A DNA stretch of 33,847 nt from Aquibacillus rhizosphaerae (GCF_030282825.1 NZ_JASTZU010000002.1:1-33847), one strand, 5' to 3'. Shown: positions 17,194-26,051, counted from the stretch's first letter. Made by a program: numbers and translations. Notes: generated by a model not told the origin, from the letters alone.

Positions 17194-17771
17194 TATTTTG
17201 AATCCCTCATCACATGCCAATTTTTAACAAAGTAATCGTATCCAGAAACAACTGTAATAATTAAAGCAAGATATAACATAACGATTCCAAATGGGAAACC
17301 TAGGTAAGAGAATGGAAAATCATGTAACAACAATAGAGAAATAGCTACAATTTGCAATACTGTTTTTAATTTCCCCATTTGACCTGCTGCAAGTACGACA
17401 CCTTCGCCAGCTGCAACAAGACGTAGACCTGTTACTGCAAATTCACGGCTAATTATGACAATAACAATCCAAGCAGGTGCTAAGCCAAGTTCTACTAACA
17501 GAATAAGTGCTGCTGAAACTAGTAGCTTATCCGCCATAGGATCCAAAAATTTCCCTAAGTTTGTTACTAAATTATGTTTTCTAGCATAATATCCATCAAC
17601 CCAATCTGTTGTTGATGCAACAATAAATAATAATGCTGCGACAAAATGAGAAATTGGTAATACTTCTTCTCCAATGTTCCACACACCCCAGTTAAATGGA
17701 ACGGTTAATAACATAATAAAAATTGGTATTAATAAAATTCTTGAGATAGTAATTCTATTTGGTATGTTCAT
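17193..17771 (-). CDS. pgsA: CDP-diacylglycerol-glycerol-3-phosphate 3-phosphatidyltransferase
   Basis: A 192-residue phosphatidylglycerol-phosphate synthase, an essential membrane enzyme that makes the precursor of phosphatidylglycerol and cardiolipin. The CDP-alcohol phosphotransferase signature D(x)2DG(x)2AR(x)8G(x)3D(x)3D is intact in DWVDGYYARKHNLVTN and GKFLDPMADK. About four to five hydrophobic helices are seen. GGAGGAG lies upstream. The cinA start overlaps its stop codon by one base, so the two are coupled. A hairpin separates it from ymfM. Confidence 0.96.
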   Translation of the reverse strand: MNIPNRITISRILLIPIFIMLLTVPFNWGVWNIGEEVLPISHFVAALLFIVASTTDWVDGYYARKHNLVTNLGKFLDPMADKLLVSAALILLVELGLAPAWIVIVIISREFAVTGLRLVAAGEGVVLAAGQMGKLKTVLQIVAISLLLLHDFPFSYLGFPFGIVMLYLALIITVVSGYDYFVKNWHVMRDSK

Positions 17772-17816
17772 ATTGCCTACTCCTCCAATATTGATTTCTT
17801 ATTTACGTAAGTTAAA

Positions 17817-17845
17817 CCCTTCCCATCAAGGTTTGATGAAAAGGG
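17817..17845 (-). terminator. hairpin between ymfM and pgsA
   Basis: A 13 bp stem with two G-U pairs and a 3-base loop on the minus strand lies 17 bases after the ymfM stop. The following TTTAACTTACG is a weak U tract, so it may attenuate instead of fully stopping transcription into the essential pgsA. Confidence 0.6.
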
Positions 17846-17862
17846 CTCAACATTACTTAAGC

Positions 17863-18792
17863 TTATTCTGAATCTTTTTTGATATTAATCCAAATATTTT
17901 GTGTTACTTTTTCATTTCGATCAACCTCATATTCTAGTTCTACTCCGTTGACTTTTATTGTTAAATCAGCAGCATTACCTACGTTAATGTATATTTGTTC
18001 TTCACCTGTCATATCAATTTCCAACGGAGAATTATCCGGCGATAAACTCTGTGATTCAAACACTTTCCCTTTACCGTTTTCAACTTGAAACCAAGCATTT
18101 CCTGCTGATTCAAGCTGTAATGTAACTTTTTCCCCTGGATTAACAAGGTTATAATTTGACGTAGGTTTACTACCATTCTCATTTTCGGTCTCCACAAAAT
18201 TCAGAGCAGTATCATTATTACTTGTATCTTCTTCGTCAGCTTGCTCTTCTTCCGTTTCTTCATTTCCCGTGTCCTCTTCCGTTTCTTCATCAGCAGAATC
18301 ATCTGTTTCTTGTTCATCTGGAGGTAGTGTAACTGTGTCTCCACCGTTATTCCCTTCCGTTTCTTCAAACTGATTTCCATCATTGTTACCATCTAAGAAA
18401 CCTTCTTGATTAAACCACCAAACCATAAAAATAATCCCTACAATTAATAAGACAAACATTACTGTTGGTAAGAAAGAAAATATAGCTGGACTTTTAGTTG
18501 AGGAAGTATCTTTTCTACTTCGTTGTACGCGCGAATATTGAATCGAGCTCTCATCACTAGATGAAGGCAATTCACCTCGATGTTCTTCCATCAATTCTTC
18601 AGGGTCCAAATCCACTGCTGTGGCATATTCTTTAATAAATGCACGTATATAAAAATTACCTGGCATTACTTCATAATTACTCTTTTCAATGGCTTGCAAA
18701 TATCTCGATTGGATTTTTGTTATTTTTTGTAAGTCATCTAAAGATAAATTTTTTGCTTCCCTAGCTTCTTTAAGCTTTGAACCTAATTCCAT
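17863..18792 (-). CDS. ymfM: RodZ-like HTH and membrane protein YmfM
   Basis: A 309-residue RodZ-type protein. The N-terminal helix-turn-helix (about 1-70, LKEAREAKNLSLDDLQKIT) faces the cytoplasm, one transmembrane helix spans about 104-127, a very acidic Glu/Asp/Thr/Asn-rich linker follows (about 130-205), and a C-terminal DUF4115-type beta domain ends the protein. RodZ anchors MreB filaments in other bacteria; the role here is by family. The ATG at 18792 fits better than the in-frame ATG at 18804: GGATGG is at a good distance and the protein then starts MELGSKLKEAR as in relatives. It follows ymfK closely and precedes pgsA. Confidence 0.9.
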   Translation of the reverse strand: MELGSKLKEAREAKNLSLDDLQKITKIQSRYLQAIEKSNYEVMPGNFYIRAFIKEYATAVDLDPEELMEEHRGELPSSSDESSIQYSRVQRSRKDTSSTKSPAIFSFLPTVMFVLLIVGIIFMVWWFNQEGFLDGNNDGNQFEETEGNNGGDTVTLPPDEQETDDSADEETEEDTGNEETEEEQADEEDTSNNDTALNFVETENENGSKPTSNYNLVNPGEKVTLQLESAGNAWFQVENGKGKVFESQSLSPDNSPLEIDMTGEEQIYINVGNAADLTIKVNGVELEYEVDRNEKVTQNIWINIKKDSE

Positions 18793-18810
18793 AATTAACA
18801 CCATCCATCT

Positions 18811-19602
18811 TTAAAAATCAAACATTGAAAAACCATCAGCCTGTGCAAAAGACGATTTTTCTATTGTATCATATCTTATTTCTTCATTATCATCTGTTCG
18901 AAGTTCTATAATATAGTCAAAGTCTTCAAGCTTATACTCTGTTTGTTGTACAAAGATATCTGGATGTTCAACTACTTTTGTAGCTGGCAAACGCATAACT
19001 TCTCGTACTAACTCCCAATGTTTTTCACTAGCACGTCTAGTAGAAACAATTCCATCAATAATATATAAATTATCAACATTATATTCATCTTGTATTAATT
19101 GATTTCTAATAGTCTGTTTTAACAATGTGCTGGAAACAAATAACCATTTTTTGTTTGCGCATACGCTAGCTGCAACAATTGACTCGGTTTTACCCACACG
19201 AGGCATCCCTCGTATACCAATTAGTTTATGCCCATCCTTTTTATATAATTCAGCCATAAAATCAACTAACAGACCGAGTTCACTGCGAATAAATCGAAAT
19301 GTCTTTTTATCATCTACATCACTATGTATATACCTTCCATGCCTAACAGCTAATCTATCTCTTAATTTTGGTTTCCTTAACTTTGTCACATTTATTGTGT
19401 CCATTGTATTTAAAATTGATTTTAACCGGGTAATCTGTTCATCTTTTCTAGATAATAACAACAGTCCCCTTCTTGAATTTTCTACCCCATTAATTGTTAT
19501 GATGTTAATGGAAAGCATACCCAATAAGGAAGAAATATCACCTAATAAACCAGGACGATTATACTGAATTTCATACTCTAGGTACCATTCTGTTTGTTCC
19601 AT
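18811..19602 (-). CDS. ymfK: YmfK: ACT-like domain plus P-loop, DUF3388 family
   Basis: A 263-residue protein of unknown function, conserved in Bacillaceae. Residues about 7-75 look like an ACT domain (LEYEIQYNRPGLLGDISSLLGML, then a hydrophobic strand and VENSRRGLLLL), the type that binds small ligands such as amino acids. Residues 132-139 read GMPRVGKT, a good Walker A P-loop, and WLFVSSTLL and NLYIIDGI could supply further NTPase strands. AAAGGAG lies before the ATG. It overlaps no neighbour and is followed 18 bases later by ymfM. A ligand-sensing NTPase is an inference. Confidence 0.85.
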   Translation of the reverse strand: MEQTEWYLEYEIQYNRPGLLGDISSLLGMLSINIITINGVENSRRGLLLLSRKDEQITRLKSILNTMDTINVTKLRKPKLRDRLAVRHGRYIHSDVDDKKTFRFIRSELGLLVDFMAELYKKDGHKLIGIRGMPRVGKTESIVAASVCANKKWLFVSSTLLKQTIRNQLIQDEYNVDNLYIIDGIVSTRRASEKHWELVREVMRLPATKVVEHPDIFVQQTEYKLEDFDYIIELRTDDNEEIRYDTIEKSSFAQADGFSMFDF

Positions 19603-19729
19603 TACTTTACTCCTTTAATGAGGAATTTACTGTTTATACTTAGTATATTCAAAAAAGCTATGATATATTTCACTTTGATTAAACACTACTATTATCATAT
19701 ATGATTTTCAACTAATATAAAAGGACATA

Positions 19730-19750
19730 ATTTGTTAAAATTCAACAAAT
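19730..19750. repeat. operator-like palindrome upstream of ymfK
   Basis: ATTTGTT and AACAAAT are exact complements around a 7-base AT centre. It lies in the ymfJ-ymfK spacer, about 130 bases before ymfK. In such AT-rich DNA it may be chance. Confidence 0.25.
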
Positions 19751-19790
19751 AATCATTTATATCTAAATTAACAATTATAAACTAATTTAA

Positions 19791-19835
19791 CAAGACAAAA
19801 CCCTTGCAGTTAATTTCAGCAAGGGTTTTGTCTTG
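19791..19835 (-). terminator. ymfJ terminator
   Basis: Arms of 17 bases (19791-19807 and 19819-19835) are perfectly complementary. The core is CCCTTGC/GCAAGGG followed by TTTTGTCTTG on the minus strand. Confidence 0.85.
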
Positions 19836-19858
19836 GAATAATAAGAACTTTACAGAAC

Positions 19859-20119
19859 TTATTTTCCTGTTCCTTCATTCTGTACAAGTTTAACCATAAT
19901 ATTAGCAATGGCATGTTGCTCTTTTTGGTCTGCTGCATTCCATAGGTCTACTAATACAGCTTCTTGTTCATTTTTAGCTTCGACCTGATTAGAAAGGTAT
20001 CCGCCAATATCATAAGCTAATTCAGAAATTGCTTGTTGGTTCATCCCTTGACCTTGAGCTTGGTGTAAGCGATCGCCAAGGAAATCCTTCCAAGATTCAA
20101 AATTATCAAGAACAGACAT
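19859..20119 (-). CDS. ymfJ: YmfJ, DUF3243 family protein
   Basis: An 86-residue protein of the DUF3243 family, found beside ymfI and ymfK in Bacillaceae. It is soluble, mostly helical and polar (SVLDNFESWKDFLGDRLHQAQGQGM, then VEAKNEQEAVLVDLWNAADQKEQHAIANIMVKLV in two parts). It has no metal motif, membrane segment or known catalytic residues. GGAGGAAT precedes the ATG. Its function is not known. Confidence 0.88.
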   Translation of the reverse strand: MSVLDNFESWKDFLGDRLHQAQGQGMNQQAISELAYDIGGYLSNQVEAKNEQEAVLVDLWNAADQKEQHAIANIMVKLVQNEGTGK

Positions 20120-20211
20120 TGTTATATTCCTCCTTCACTTCAGCTTACACAGTTAGCATTTGATTTTTAAAAAAAATTTATGCATGAATGAAGAAAGGTT
20201 ATCTTGAAAAT

Positions 20212-20931
20212 TTATGACCAAGCACCAGAAACATTAATTATTTCACCTTGTATATAATTTGAACGATTATCCAATAAAAAAGAAACCGCATGAGCAACAT
20301 CTTTGGGATGTCCTGCTCTATTTAAAGGAATTTGCTCTATAATGATTTTTTTCTCTTCCTCTGAAAACTCATTATTCATTTTAGTATCAATGAATCCTGG
20401 ACTAATCCCATTAACAGAAATATTACTTCTCCCTAGTTCTTTCGCTAAAGATTTTATAAAACTGTTCTGTGCACCTTTTACGCTTGAGTAAACCACTTCA
20501 CAGCTTGCACCAACATCTCCCCATATAGAAGAAATGACGATGATATTACCTTGTTTCTGTTGAATCATATTAGGAATTAATTGTTTTGAAATCATCCACG
20601 GTGCCTTGACATGTATATGCATCATTTCGTCCATAACATCTTCAGTCGTATCTTGTAATAACCCATAATGACTTTTACCACTAGAAAATACAACATTAGC
20701 AACAGGAATTTTCATGCTTTCAATAAATTTATTTATTCCAGAACTGGTTTTAAAATCACCATATATTACATCTAAAACAGATTCTTCTGGTAATTGACTT
20801 AGCAACGTTTCAATCGTTTTGTAATTTTTATTGTAATGCAATACTAATTTATTTCCTTCTGAAGCAAGTCGGTTAGCTATTGCCATACCAATTTCACCAC
20901 TTGCTCCTATTATTAAACAATTTTCATTCAT
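20212..20931 (-). CDS. ymfI: short-chain dehydrogenase/reductase YmfI (FabG-like)
   Basis: A 239-residue classical SDR. The nucleotide-binding glycines are in IIGASGEIG (7-15), the catalytic Ser is in VISSIWGDVG, and Tyr-x-x-x-Lys is in VVYSSVKGA near residue 150; ISPGFIDTKM follows. It resembles 3-oxoacyl-ACP reductase FabG, but the substrate is unknown. The ATG at 20931 follows the ymfH stop by 4 bases with AAGGGTG inside ymfH, so translation is coupled. An upstream ATG at 20955 would add MCRHKGDK, unlike relatives. Confidence 0.92.
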   Translation of the reverse strand: MNENCLIIGASGEIGMAIANRLASEGNKLVLHYNKNYKTIETLLSQLPEESVLDVIYGDFKTSSGINKFIESMKIPVANVVFSSGKSHYGLLQDTTEDVMDEMMHIHVKAPWMISKQLIPNMIQQKQGNIIVISSIWGDVGASCEVVYSSVKGAQNSFIKSLAKELGRSNISVNGISPGFIDTKMNNEFSEEEKKIIIEQIPLNRAGHPKDVAHAVSFLLDNRSNYIQGEIINVSGAWS

Positions 20932-20935
20932 TTTG

Positions 20936-22225
20936 TCACCCTTGTGCCGGCACAATCTGGCATACCGCTATTCTCTCTTCATCAATCCAATCTTTAAGAA
21001 ACGCATTAGCATCGCCTACAGTTAAACGCTCGATTGTTGGTAGCACTTCAAATAAATCGATTCCTAATAAGTTATAATGAATAAATTGATTTGATATAAA
21101 TTCTAATGAATTCATTGAACGTAGAAAATGACCGATTTTTTTTCGTTTAACTGTACTGAATTCTTCTGCAGTTAATTCAAATTCTCTCAATCCTACTAAC
21201 ATGGAAGTTAATTTTTCAGCTAACTCATCTGGTTTGGACGTATTGCCTCCAAGAATCGAAAAACCAAAGTTTTTTTCTATATTCGTTTCAAAGCTAAAGC
21301 TATTGTCAATTAAATCATTTTCATACAGATCTTGATAGTACTTTCCACTTTTGGAGAAAAAGTGGTCCAAAAGTATATCTATTAACAGTTCTTTTTCTAG
21401 AAAATCCCTGTTATCCTTGTGGTCCATATTTTCCTTAAGACCGACTAAACATTTTGGCATTGACACAGGCATTTCAATCACATGTTTCTTTTTAGCCACT
21501 TTACTGGGTTCCTCAGGAAATGATCTTTGAATAGCCTCTTTCTCTGGGAATGTTTTTGCACTTTGATTTTCTTTAATTAACTGCATCATTTCTTCTGGGT
21601 TGAAATTACCTGCTACAAAAAATGTCATATTTGATGGATGATAAAAAGTATTATAACAAGTATATAAATCATCCTTTGTTATTTTATCAATAGAATCAAT
21701 CGTCCCTGCGATATCTATTTGCACAGGATGATTATTGTATAAGCTTTGAATTGTACCAAAAAAAGATCTCCAATCAGGTTGATCATCATACATCGTAATT
21801 TCTTGACCAATAATTCCTTTTTCTTTTTCTACAGATTGTTCAGAGAAATAAGGATCTTGGACAAAGTCTAATAAAGTTCTAACATTGTCTTCAATATTAC
21901 TTGTAGATGAAAAGAGATATGCTGTTTTTGTAAATGACGTAAACGCATTAGCAGATGCCCCGCGTTTAGTAAAATCCTGAAAGACATCTCTATCTTCTTT
22001 TTCGAATAGCTTATGTTCTAAAAAATGCGCAATTCCATCTGGTACAGTAATCTGTTCTGTTTCACCAATAGGGACAAAAGTTCGGTCTATTGATCCATAA
22101 TCAGTAGAAAAAATACTGAACGTCTTTGCCATTTCAGGTTTTGGTAATAAAAACACACGTAATCCATTATCCAGTTTTTCAGAATAAACCGTCTCTTTTA
22201 ATTGGTCATAATTTGTTTTATTCAT
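20936..22225 (-). CDS. ymfH: M16 family zinc peptidase YmfH (catalytic subunit)
   Basis: A 429-residue M16B-type peptidase. The inverted zinc motif HFLEH is intact at His67, Glu70 and His71 (GIAHFLEHKLFE), and the third ligand is probably Glu142 in KGIIGQEITMYDD. The second half of the protein keeps the M16 fold, but it lacks the Arg/Tyr substrate-binding signature seen in YmfF. Two-subunit M16B enzymes split these features between partners, so this is the likely catalytic half. The start overlaps the end of ymfF by 8 bases, and ymfI follows 4 bases later. The natural substrate is unknown. Confidence 0.94.
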   Translation of the reverse strand: MNKTNYDQLKETVYSEKLDNGLRVFLLPKPEMAKTFSIFSTDYGSIDRTFVPIGETEQITVPDGIAHFLEHKLFEKEDRDVFQDFTKRGASANAFTSFTKTAYLFSSTSNIEDNVRTLLDFVQDPYFSEQSVEKEKGIIGQEITMYDDQPDWRSFFGTIQSLYNNHPVQIDIAGTIDSIDKITKDDLYTCYNTFYHPSNMTFFVAGNFNPEEMMQLIKENQSAKTFPEKEAIQRSFPEEPSKVAKKKHVIEMPVSMPKCLVGLKENMDHKDNRDFLEKELLIDILLDHFFSKSGKYYQDLYENDLIDNSFSFETNIEKNFGFSILGGNTSKPDELAEKLTSMLVGLREFELTAEEFSTVKRKKIGHFLRSMNSLEFISNQFIHYNLLGIDLFEVLPTIERLTVGDANAFLKDWIDEERIAVCQIVPAQG

Positions 22226-23504
22226 TAATAGATCCCCCTTTGCTTGTTAAAAAATAGACAGTGTCTAATTGTATCTTTTCACCAACAGCTAGAAGATCAT
22301 CTTTGGTAACTTGACTAATGCCTTCAATCATCTCTTCAGGTGCAATATTATTATTAGCCAAGACTTGATGATATAGAATTTCAATTAAACCCTGTGGATG
22401 GTCCATTGTTTCCTTTAGCTGATTTACAACCATATTTTTGGTTTCATCAACTTGTTCTTCTGTAAATTCACCTTTTTTCATCGCTTCCATTTGTTCAAGT
22501 ATAATATCTTTTGCCTTTTGAAAATCAGCTGGAGCAATACCACTGAAAACAAACAATAACCCTTTATGACTTTCAAACCGAGATGCTGCATAATAGGCAA
22601 GACTATGTTTTTCTCTTACATTCATAAACAATTTAGAACTTGGAAAACCACCAAAAATTCCGTTAAAGACTTGAAGTGCATAGTATTCTGGATCATTAAA
22701 TCGAATATTCGTTCTAAATCCAAGATGTAGTTTTCCTTGTTGAACTTCCATTGCTTCGGTTATCTCTTTCACTTTGGTTACATCTTGAGTATTTGTTTCT
22801 ACTTTATCTTTGTTCGTTGAGACCTCTCTTGAGAAGTATTCAGCAACTTGATTTTGAATATCCTTTCCTTCTAAATCTCCAAGAACATAAATGTCTAATT
22901 GGTCTTCTACTAATAATGAGCGATAGTATTCGTACAAGTTTGTTTCATTGATTAAATTTAAATCATCTGTATATCCATGTACGTGAAGGCGATAAGCCTC
23001 TTCCTTACACATCTCATCAATTAACCGCATATTTGCATAACTCATTTTGTCATCAACAATGGAATCAATCTTTTGTTGCAATGTTTGTTTCTCACGTTTA
23101 AAAATACCTGTATCAAAACTATCTCCATTAGATTTAGGGTGAAAGACAACTTCGTTTAATAAGTGCATTGCTTTTTTAATGATTTGTTCGTTTGAAGAGA
23201 GGTATGCTTCATTCGCAAATTCTATGCGAATACTAATAATATGATTTTCACCTTTCTTTGAACTATCAATATTAAAAACCGCTCCATACAAGTCATCTAA
23301 AGCAGTTCTTAGCATTCTTGCGGATGGGTAATTTTCAGTTCCCTGTTGAAGGATATAAGGTATTAATGCCCTTTGCGTAATTGTTTCTCTTTTAAGTGGT
23401 GCTTTTAACTTTACGACTACATTTATCGTTTTGTACTTTTTCGTTTGAATAACGTGTAAGTTATACCCATTAGTTGTTATCTTCTCTTCACTAACTGATT
23501 TCAT
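22218..23504 (-). CDS. ymfF: M16 family peptidase-like YmfF (non-catalytic subunit)
   Basis: A 428-residue M16B-type protein without a zinc site: where HxxEH should be (about 46-55) it reads ALIPYILQQG. The C-terminal half keeps the Arg/Tyr pair of the family in NVREKHSLAYYA (about residue 300). That is the pattern of the substrate-binding partner in heterodimeric M16B enzymes, so it probably pairs with YmfH. GGGAGGA lies before the ATG. It is the first gene of the ymfF-ymfH-ymfI cluster and overlaps ymfH by 8 bases. Confidence 0.94.
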   Translation of the reverse strand: MKSVSEEKITTNGYNLHVIQTKKYKTINVVVKLKAPLKRETITQRALIPYILQQGTENYPSARMLRTALDDLYGAVFNIDSSKKGENHIISIRIEFANEAYLSSNEQIIKKAMHLLNEVVFHPKSNGDSFDTGIFKREKQTLQQKIDSIVDDKMSYANMRLIDEMCKEEAYRLHVHGYTDDLNLINETNLYEYYRSLLVEDQLDIYVLGDLEGKDIQNQVAEYFSREVSTNKDKVETNTQDVTKVKEITEAMEVQQGKLHLGFRTNIRFNDPEYYALQVFNGIFGGFPSSKLFMNVREKHSLAYYAASRFESHKGLLFVFSGIAPADFQKAKDIILEQMEAMKKGEFTEEQVDETKNMVVNQLKETMDHPQGLIEILYHQVLANNNIAPEEMIEGISQVTKDDLLAVGEKIQLDTVYFLTSKGGSINE

Positions 23505-23710
23505 AAGTAAATCCTCCCTAATCTAATTTATATATGTATAGCATTACAAAATCTCCACTGAACTATCCCAAATATAAAAGTTTGAATTCAATTCTCTTTT
23601 TTCTCTTTACATAAAACCTCTTTTCGAAAACATTGCTGCTTTATAGTAAAGTTTTCATTAACTTTACTGTAATTTCCTTCTGTCAATACAAGATGACTAT
23701 CTGTCTAGCT

Positions 23711-23843
23711 CTACGAAAAAACACTCGCTTTCCGTAGGGAACGCTTGAGTCTTCTTGCAAGCAAATGTTTTCGGGTGGGCCCGAGTAACCGCAGGCTAGC
23801 TAAAGTCATGCTCATGAAAAGCGAAGTATTCCGCTGGAACGTA
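23711..23843 (-). repeat. dispersed intergenic repeat, copy 1
   Basis: About 133 bases more GC-rich than their surroundings. The sequence has the look of a repeat common between Bacillaceae genes: one end GTTCCAGCGGAAT and the other CGGAAAGCGAGTG. It can be aligned with a shorter copy at about 33560-33648, which is in the opposite orientation. No reading frame or transposase is present. Confidence 0.6.
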
Positions 23844-24003
23844 CTAAGTCACTCCATTATCATTGCAAAGGAAAAAAATTGCTAAATAGTTCAGAATACA
23901 TAGTGCAGACTTTATATTTTATTTACCTGTAATTAAAAAACAGTCTACATAAAATACTACTACTTTGTAATATTATGCGCATTTGCTCTATTACAGTGTA
24001 ACG

Positions 24004-24040
24004 AAAAAGGAACCCGGTAACAATTACCAAGTTCCTTTTT
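24004..24040 (-). terminator. nup operon terminator
   Basis: On the minus strand GGAAC/GTTCC and an inner GGTAA/TTACC form a stem with a 2x2 internal loop, followed by TTTTT. It lies 10 bases past the nupQ stop. Confidence 0.85.
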
Positions 24041-24049
24041 TATAGAAAA

Positions 24050-25003
24050 TTATCTACTTCCCTTAATATAAGGCTGTCCATTGGCCTTTGGAGCTTCTGC
24101 TCGACCAATAAAACCTGCTAATGCAAAAATAGTCAACACATAGGGTGCTATCGTTAAGTATATTTTTGGAACATCTGCCAAAAAAGGTACTCCTGCACCA
24201 ATTACACTTAAACTTTGAGCAAAACCAAAAAATAATGCTGCTCCCATTGCACCCAGTGGATGCCATTTTCCAAATATTACAGCAGCTAACGACATAAATC
24301 CTTGACCAACAATCGTTGATTGTGAAAAGTTTAATGCAATCGTTAAAGCAAAGACAGAACCGCCAAGGCCACCTAGCGCACCTGATAAAATAACCGCTAC
24401 ATAACGCATACTGTACACATTAATACCATTTGTATCAGCAGCCATAGGATGTTCACCTACGGATCTTAAGCGTAAACCAAACGATGTCTTATATAATACA
24501 AACCATACAACTATAGCAGCTAAAATTGCTATATAGGAGGTAACGTACACTTTTTGAAAGAAAATAGGGCCTATAATTGGAATATCAGATAACAAAGGAA
24601 TGTTTTTAGAATAAAATGGTTGACTTACCATGTCTGTTTGACCTTTACCATACCATTGTTTTGTTAAGAATACTCCCAATCCAAGTGCTAAGAAATTTAT
24701 TGCTACACCACTTACAACTTGGTCAGCTCGAAATGTTACAGATGCTACAGCGTGAATCACTGAAAAAATCGCCGAAACAACCATTGCGACTAAAATCGAA
24801 ACCCAAGGCGTTGCAGTACCGAACACATCAGCAAATGCTAAATTAAACACAATTCCAACAAATGCTCCCATTACCATTAAACCTTCTAGACCGATATTAA
24901 CAACACCTGAACGTTCACTAAATACGCCACCTAAAGCAGTGAAGATTAGAGGGGCTGAATAGAACAATGCAATTGGAATAATGGATTGTAAAACATCTAA
25001 CAT
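24050..25003 (-). CDS. nupQ: nucleoside ABC transporter permease NupQ
   Basis: A 317-residue BPD_transp_2-type permease, the second membrane subunit of a Bmp-type nucleoside importer. Eight or nine hydrophobic helices and the family's LGGVFSERSGVVNIGLEGLMVMGAF start are seen. In B. subtilis NupNOPQ takes up guanosine and related nucleosides. The ATG follows the nupP stop by one base, with GGAGGGG inside nupP. It is the last gene of the operon and ends in a terminator. Confidence 0.93.
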   Translation of the reverse strand: MLDVLQSIIPIALFYSAPLIFTALGGVFSERSGVVNIGLEGLMVMGAFVGIVFNLAFADVFGTATPWVSILVAMVVSAIFSVIHAVASVTFRADQVVSGVAINFLALGLGVFLTKQWYGKGQTDMVSQPFYSKNIPLLSDIPIIGPIFFQKVYVTSYIAILAAIVVWFVLYKTSFGLRLRSVGEHPMAADTNGINVYSMRYVAVILSGALGGLGGSVFALTIALNFSQSTIVGQGFMSLAAVIFGKWHPLGAMGAALFFGFAQSLSVIGAGVPFLADVPKIYLTIAPYVLTIFALAGFIGRAEAPKANGQPYIKGSR

Positions 25004-25004
25004 A

Positions 25005-26051
25005 TTAGTTCCCCTCCTTTTTAAAACGTAAAAGAACCCATCGAATAATATAACTAGAAGCTACAAAGAAAATGATCAATGCAATGACGATTTCCACTAA
25101 TTCTCCTGGAACACCTGCTCCTGTAGGCATATTTAAAGCACCTATTTTGAGAATTCCAAATAAAAATGCAGCAATAACAGTTCCAAGTGCAGCATTACCA
25201 CCAAGCAATGCAACAGCAATTCCATCGAAGCCAATGTTTGTGAAAGCGGCATGGGTTGGCATATATCCAAAAGTTCCCAGGCCTTCCATGGCACCAGCTA
25301 AACCAGCAAATCCACCGGAGATTACCATTGCTAATATAATATTTTTTCCTACTTTCATTCCTGCATATTCAGATGCATGACGATTATACCCAACTGACCT
25401 TAATTCAAATCCAGTCGTTGTTTTTTCTAGTAAAAACCACATGAATGCAGCAGCAACTAATGCAACTAGGATTCCCCAATGGAGTCTTGAATAACTAGTT
25501 AATTCCATCAACCAATTAGAAGCAAGCGAAGCGCTTTCTGCAACACGGTCTGTTGTATCCTGTTTGTCAGTTAACACATTCCGTATCAAATGGTTAGATA
25601 AATAAAGCGCAATGTAATTCATCATAATAGTTATAATAACTTCGTGAACACCTAGTTTTGCTTTTAGTAAACCAGGTACGAACCCCCATAAACCTCCAGC
25701 TAAAGCAGCAACTATCAAAGCGATAGGTAAATGGATAATCATAGGTGCCTCAATCGTTGTTCCTACCCAAACGGCAGCTAACCAGCCAACAATTACTTGA
25801 CCTTCTGCTCCTATATTAAAAAGTCCAGCTCTAAAGGCAAATGCAACAGCTAAACCTGTTAATATATATGGAGTAACCTGTCTAATTGTTTCACCAAAGA
25901 AATAAGCATTACCAAATGCCCCATCTAAAAGTGCAGCATAACCTTTAATGGGATTGTATCCAAAACCGAGCATAATTATTGCACCAGCTATAAGTCCCAA
26001 CAATACCGAAATAACCGGAACTACTGTATTAAACATACGATTTGCAAACAT
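25005..26051 (-). CDS. nupP: nucleoside ABC transporter permease NupP
   Basis: A 348-residue permease of the same BPD_transp_2 family as nupQ and its partner in the membrane channel. It shares FRAGLFNIGAEGQVIVG with the related block in NupQ and has about eight to ten helices. Its ATG shares one base with the nupO stop (TAATG), which couples translation of ATPase and permease. Function follows B. subtilis NupP and the intact four-gene set. Confidence 0.93.
   Translation of the reverse strand: MFANRMFNTVVPVISVLLGLIAGAIIMLGFGYNPIKGYAALLDGAFGNAYFFGETIRQVTPYILTGLAVAFAFRAGLFNIGAEGQVIVGWLAAVWVGTTIEAPMIIHLPIALIVAALAGGLWGFVPGLLKAKLGVHEVIITIMMNYIALYLSNHLIRNVLTDKQDTTDRVAESASLASNWLMELTSYSRLHWGILVALVAAAFMWFLLEKTTTGFELRSVGYNRHASEYAGMKVGKNIILAMVISGGFAGLAGAMEGLGTFGYMPTHAAFTNIGFDGIAVALLGGNAALGTVIAAFLFGILKIGALNMPTGAGVPGELVEIVIALIIFFVASSYIIRWVLLRFKKEGN

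Larger units (their letters stand above)
23505..24049. other. 545-base intergenic stretch before ymfF
   Basis: No gene is visible. From high to low coordinates it holds the nupQ terminator, AT-rich DNA, a dispersed repeat (23711-23843) and about 200 bases that should carry the ymfF promoter, for which I have no firm candidate. A frequent T-rich sequence near 23580-23610 and an inverted AAAGTT/AACTTT near 23650-23675 are noted without a call. Confidence 0.5.

Noticed and set aside
19127-19567. 146-codon plus-strand frame opposite ymfK
   Set aside because: It is a mirror of a well-supported gene and shows no family features.
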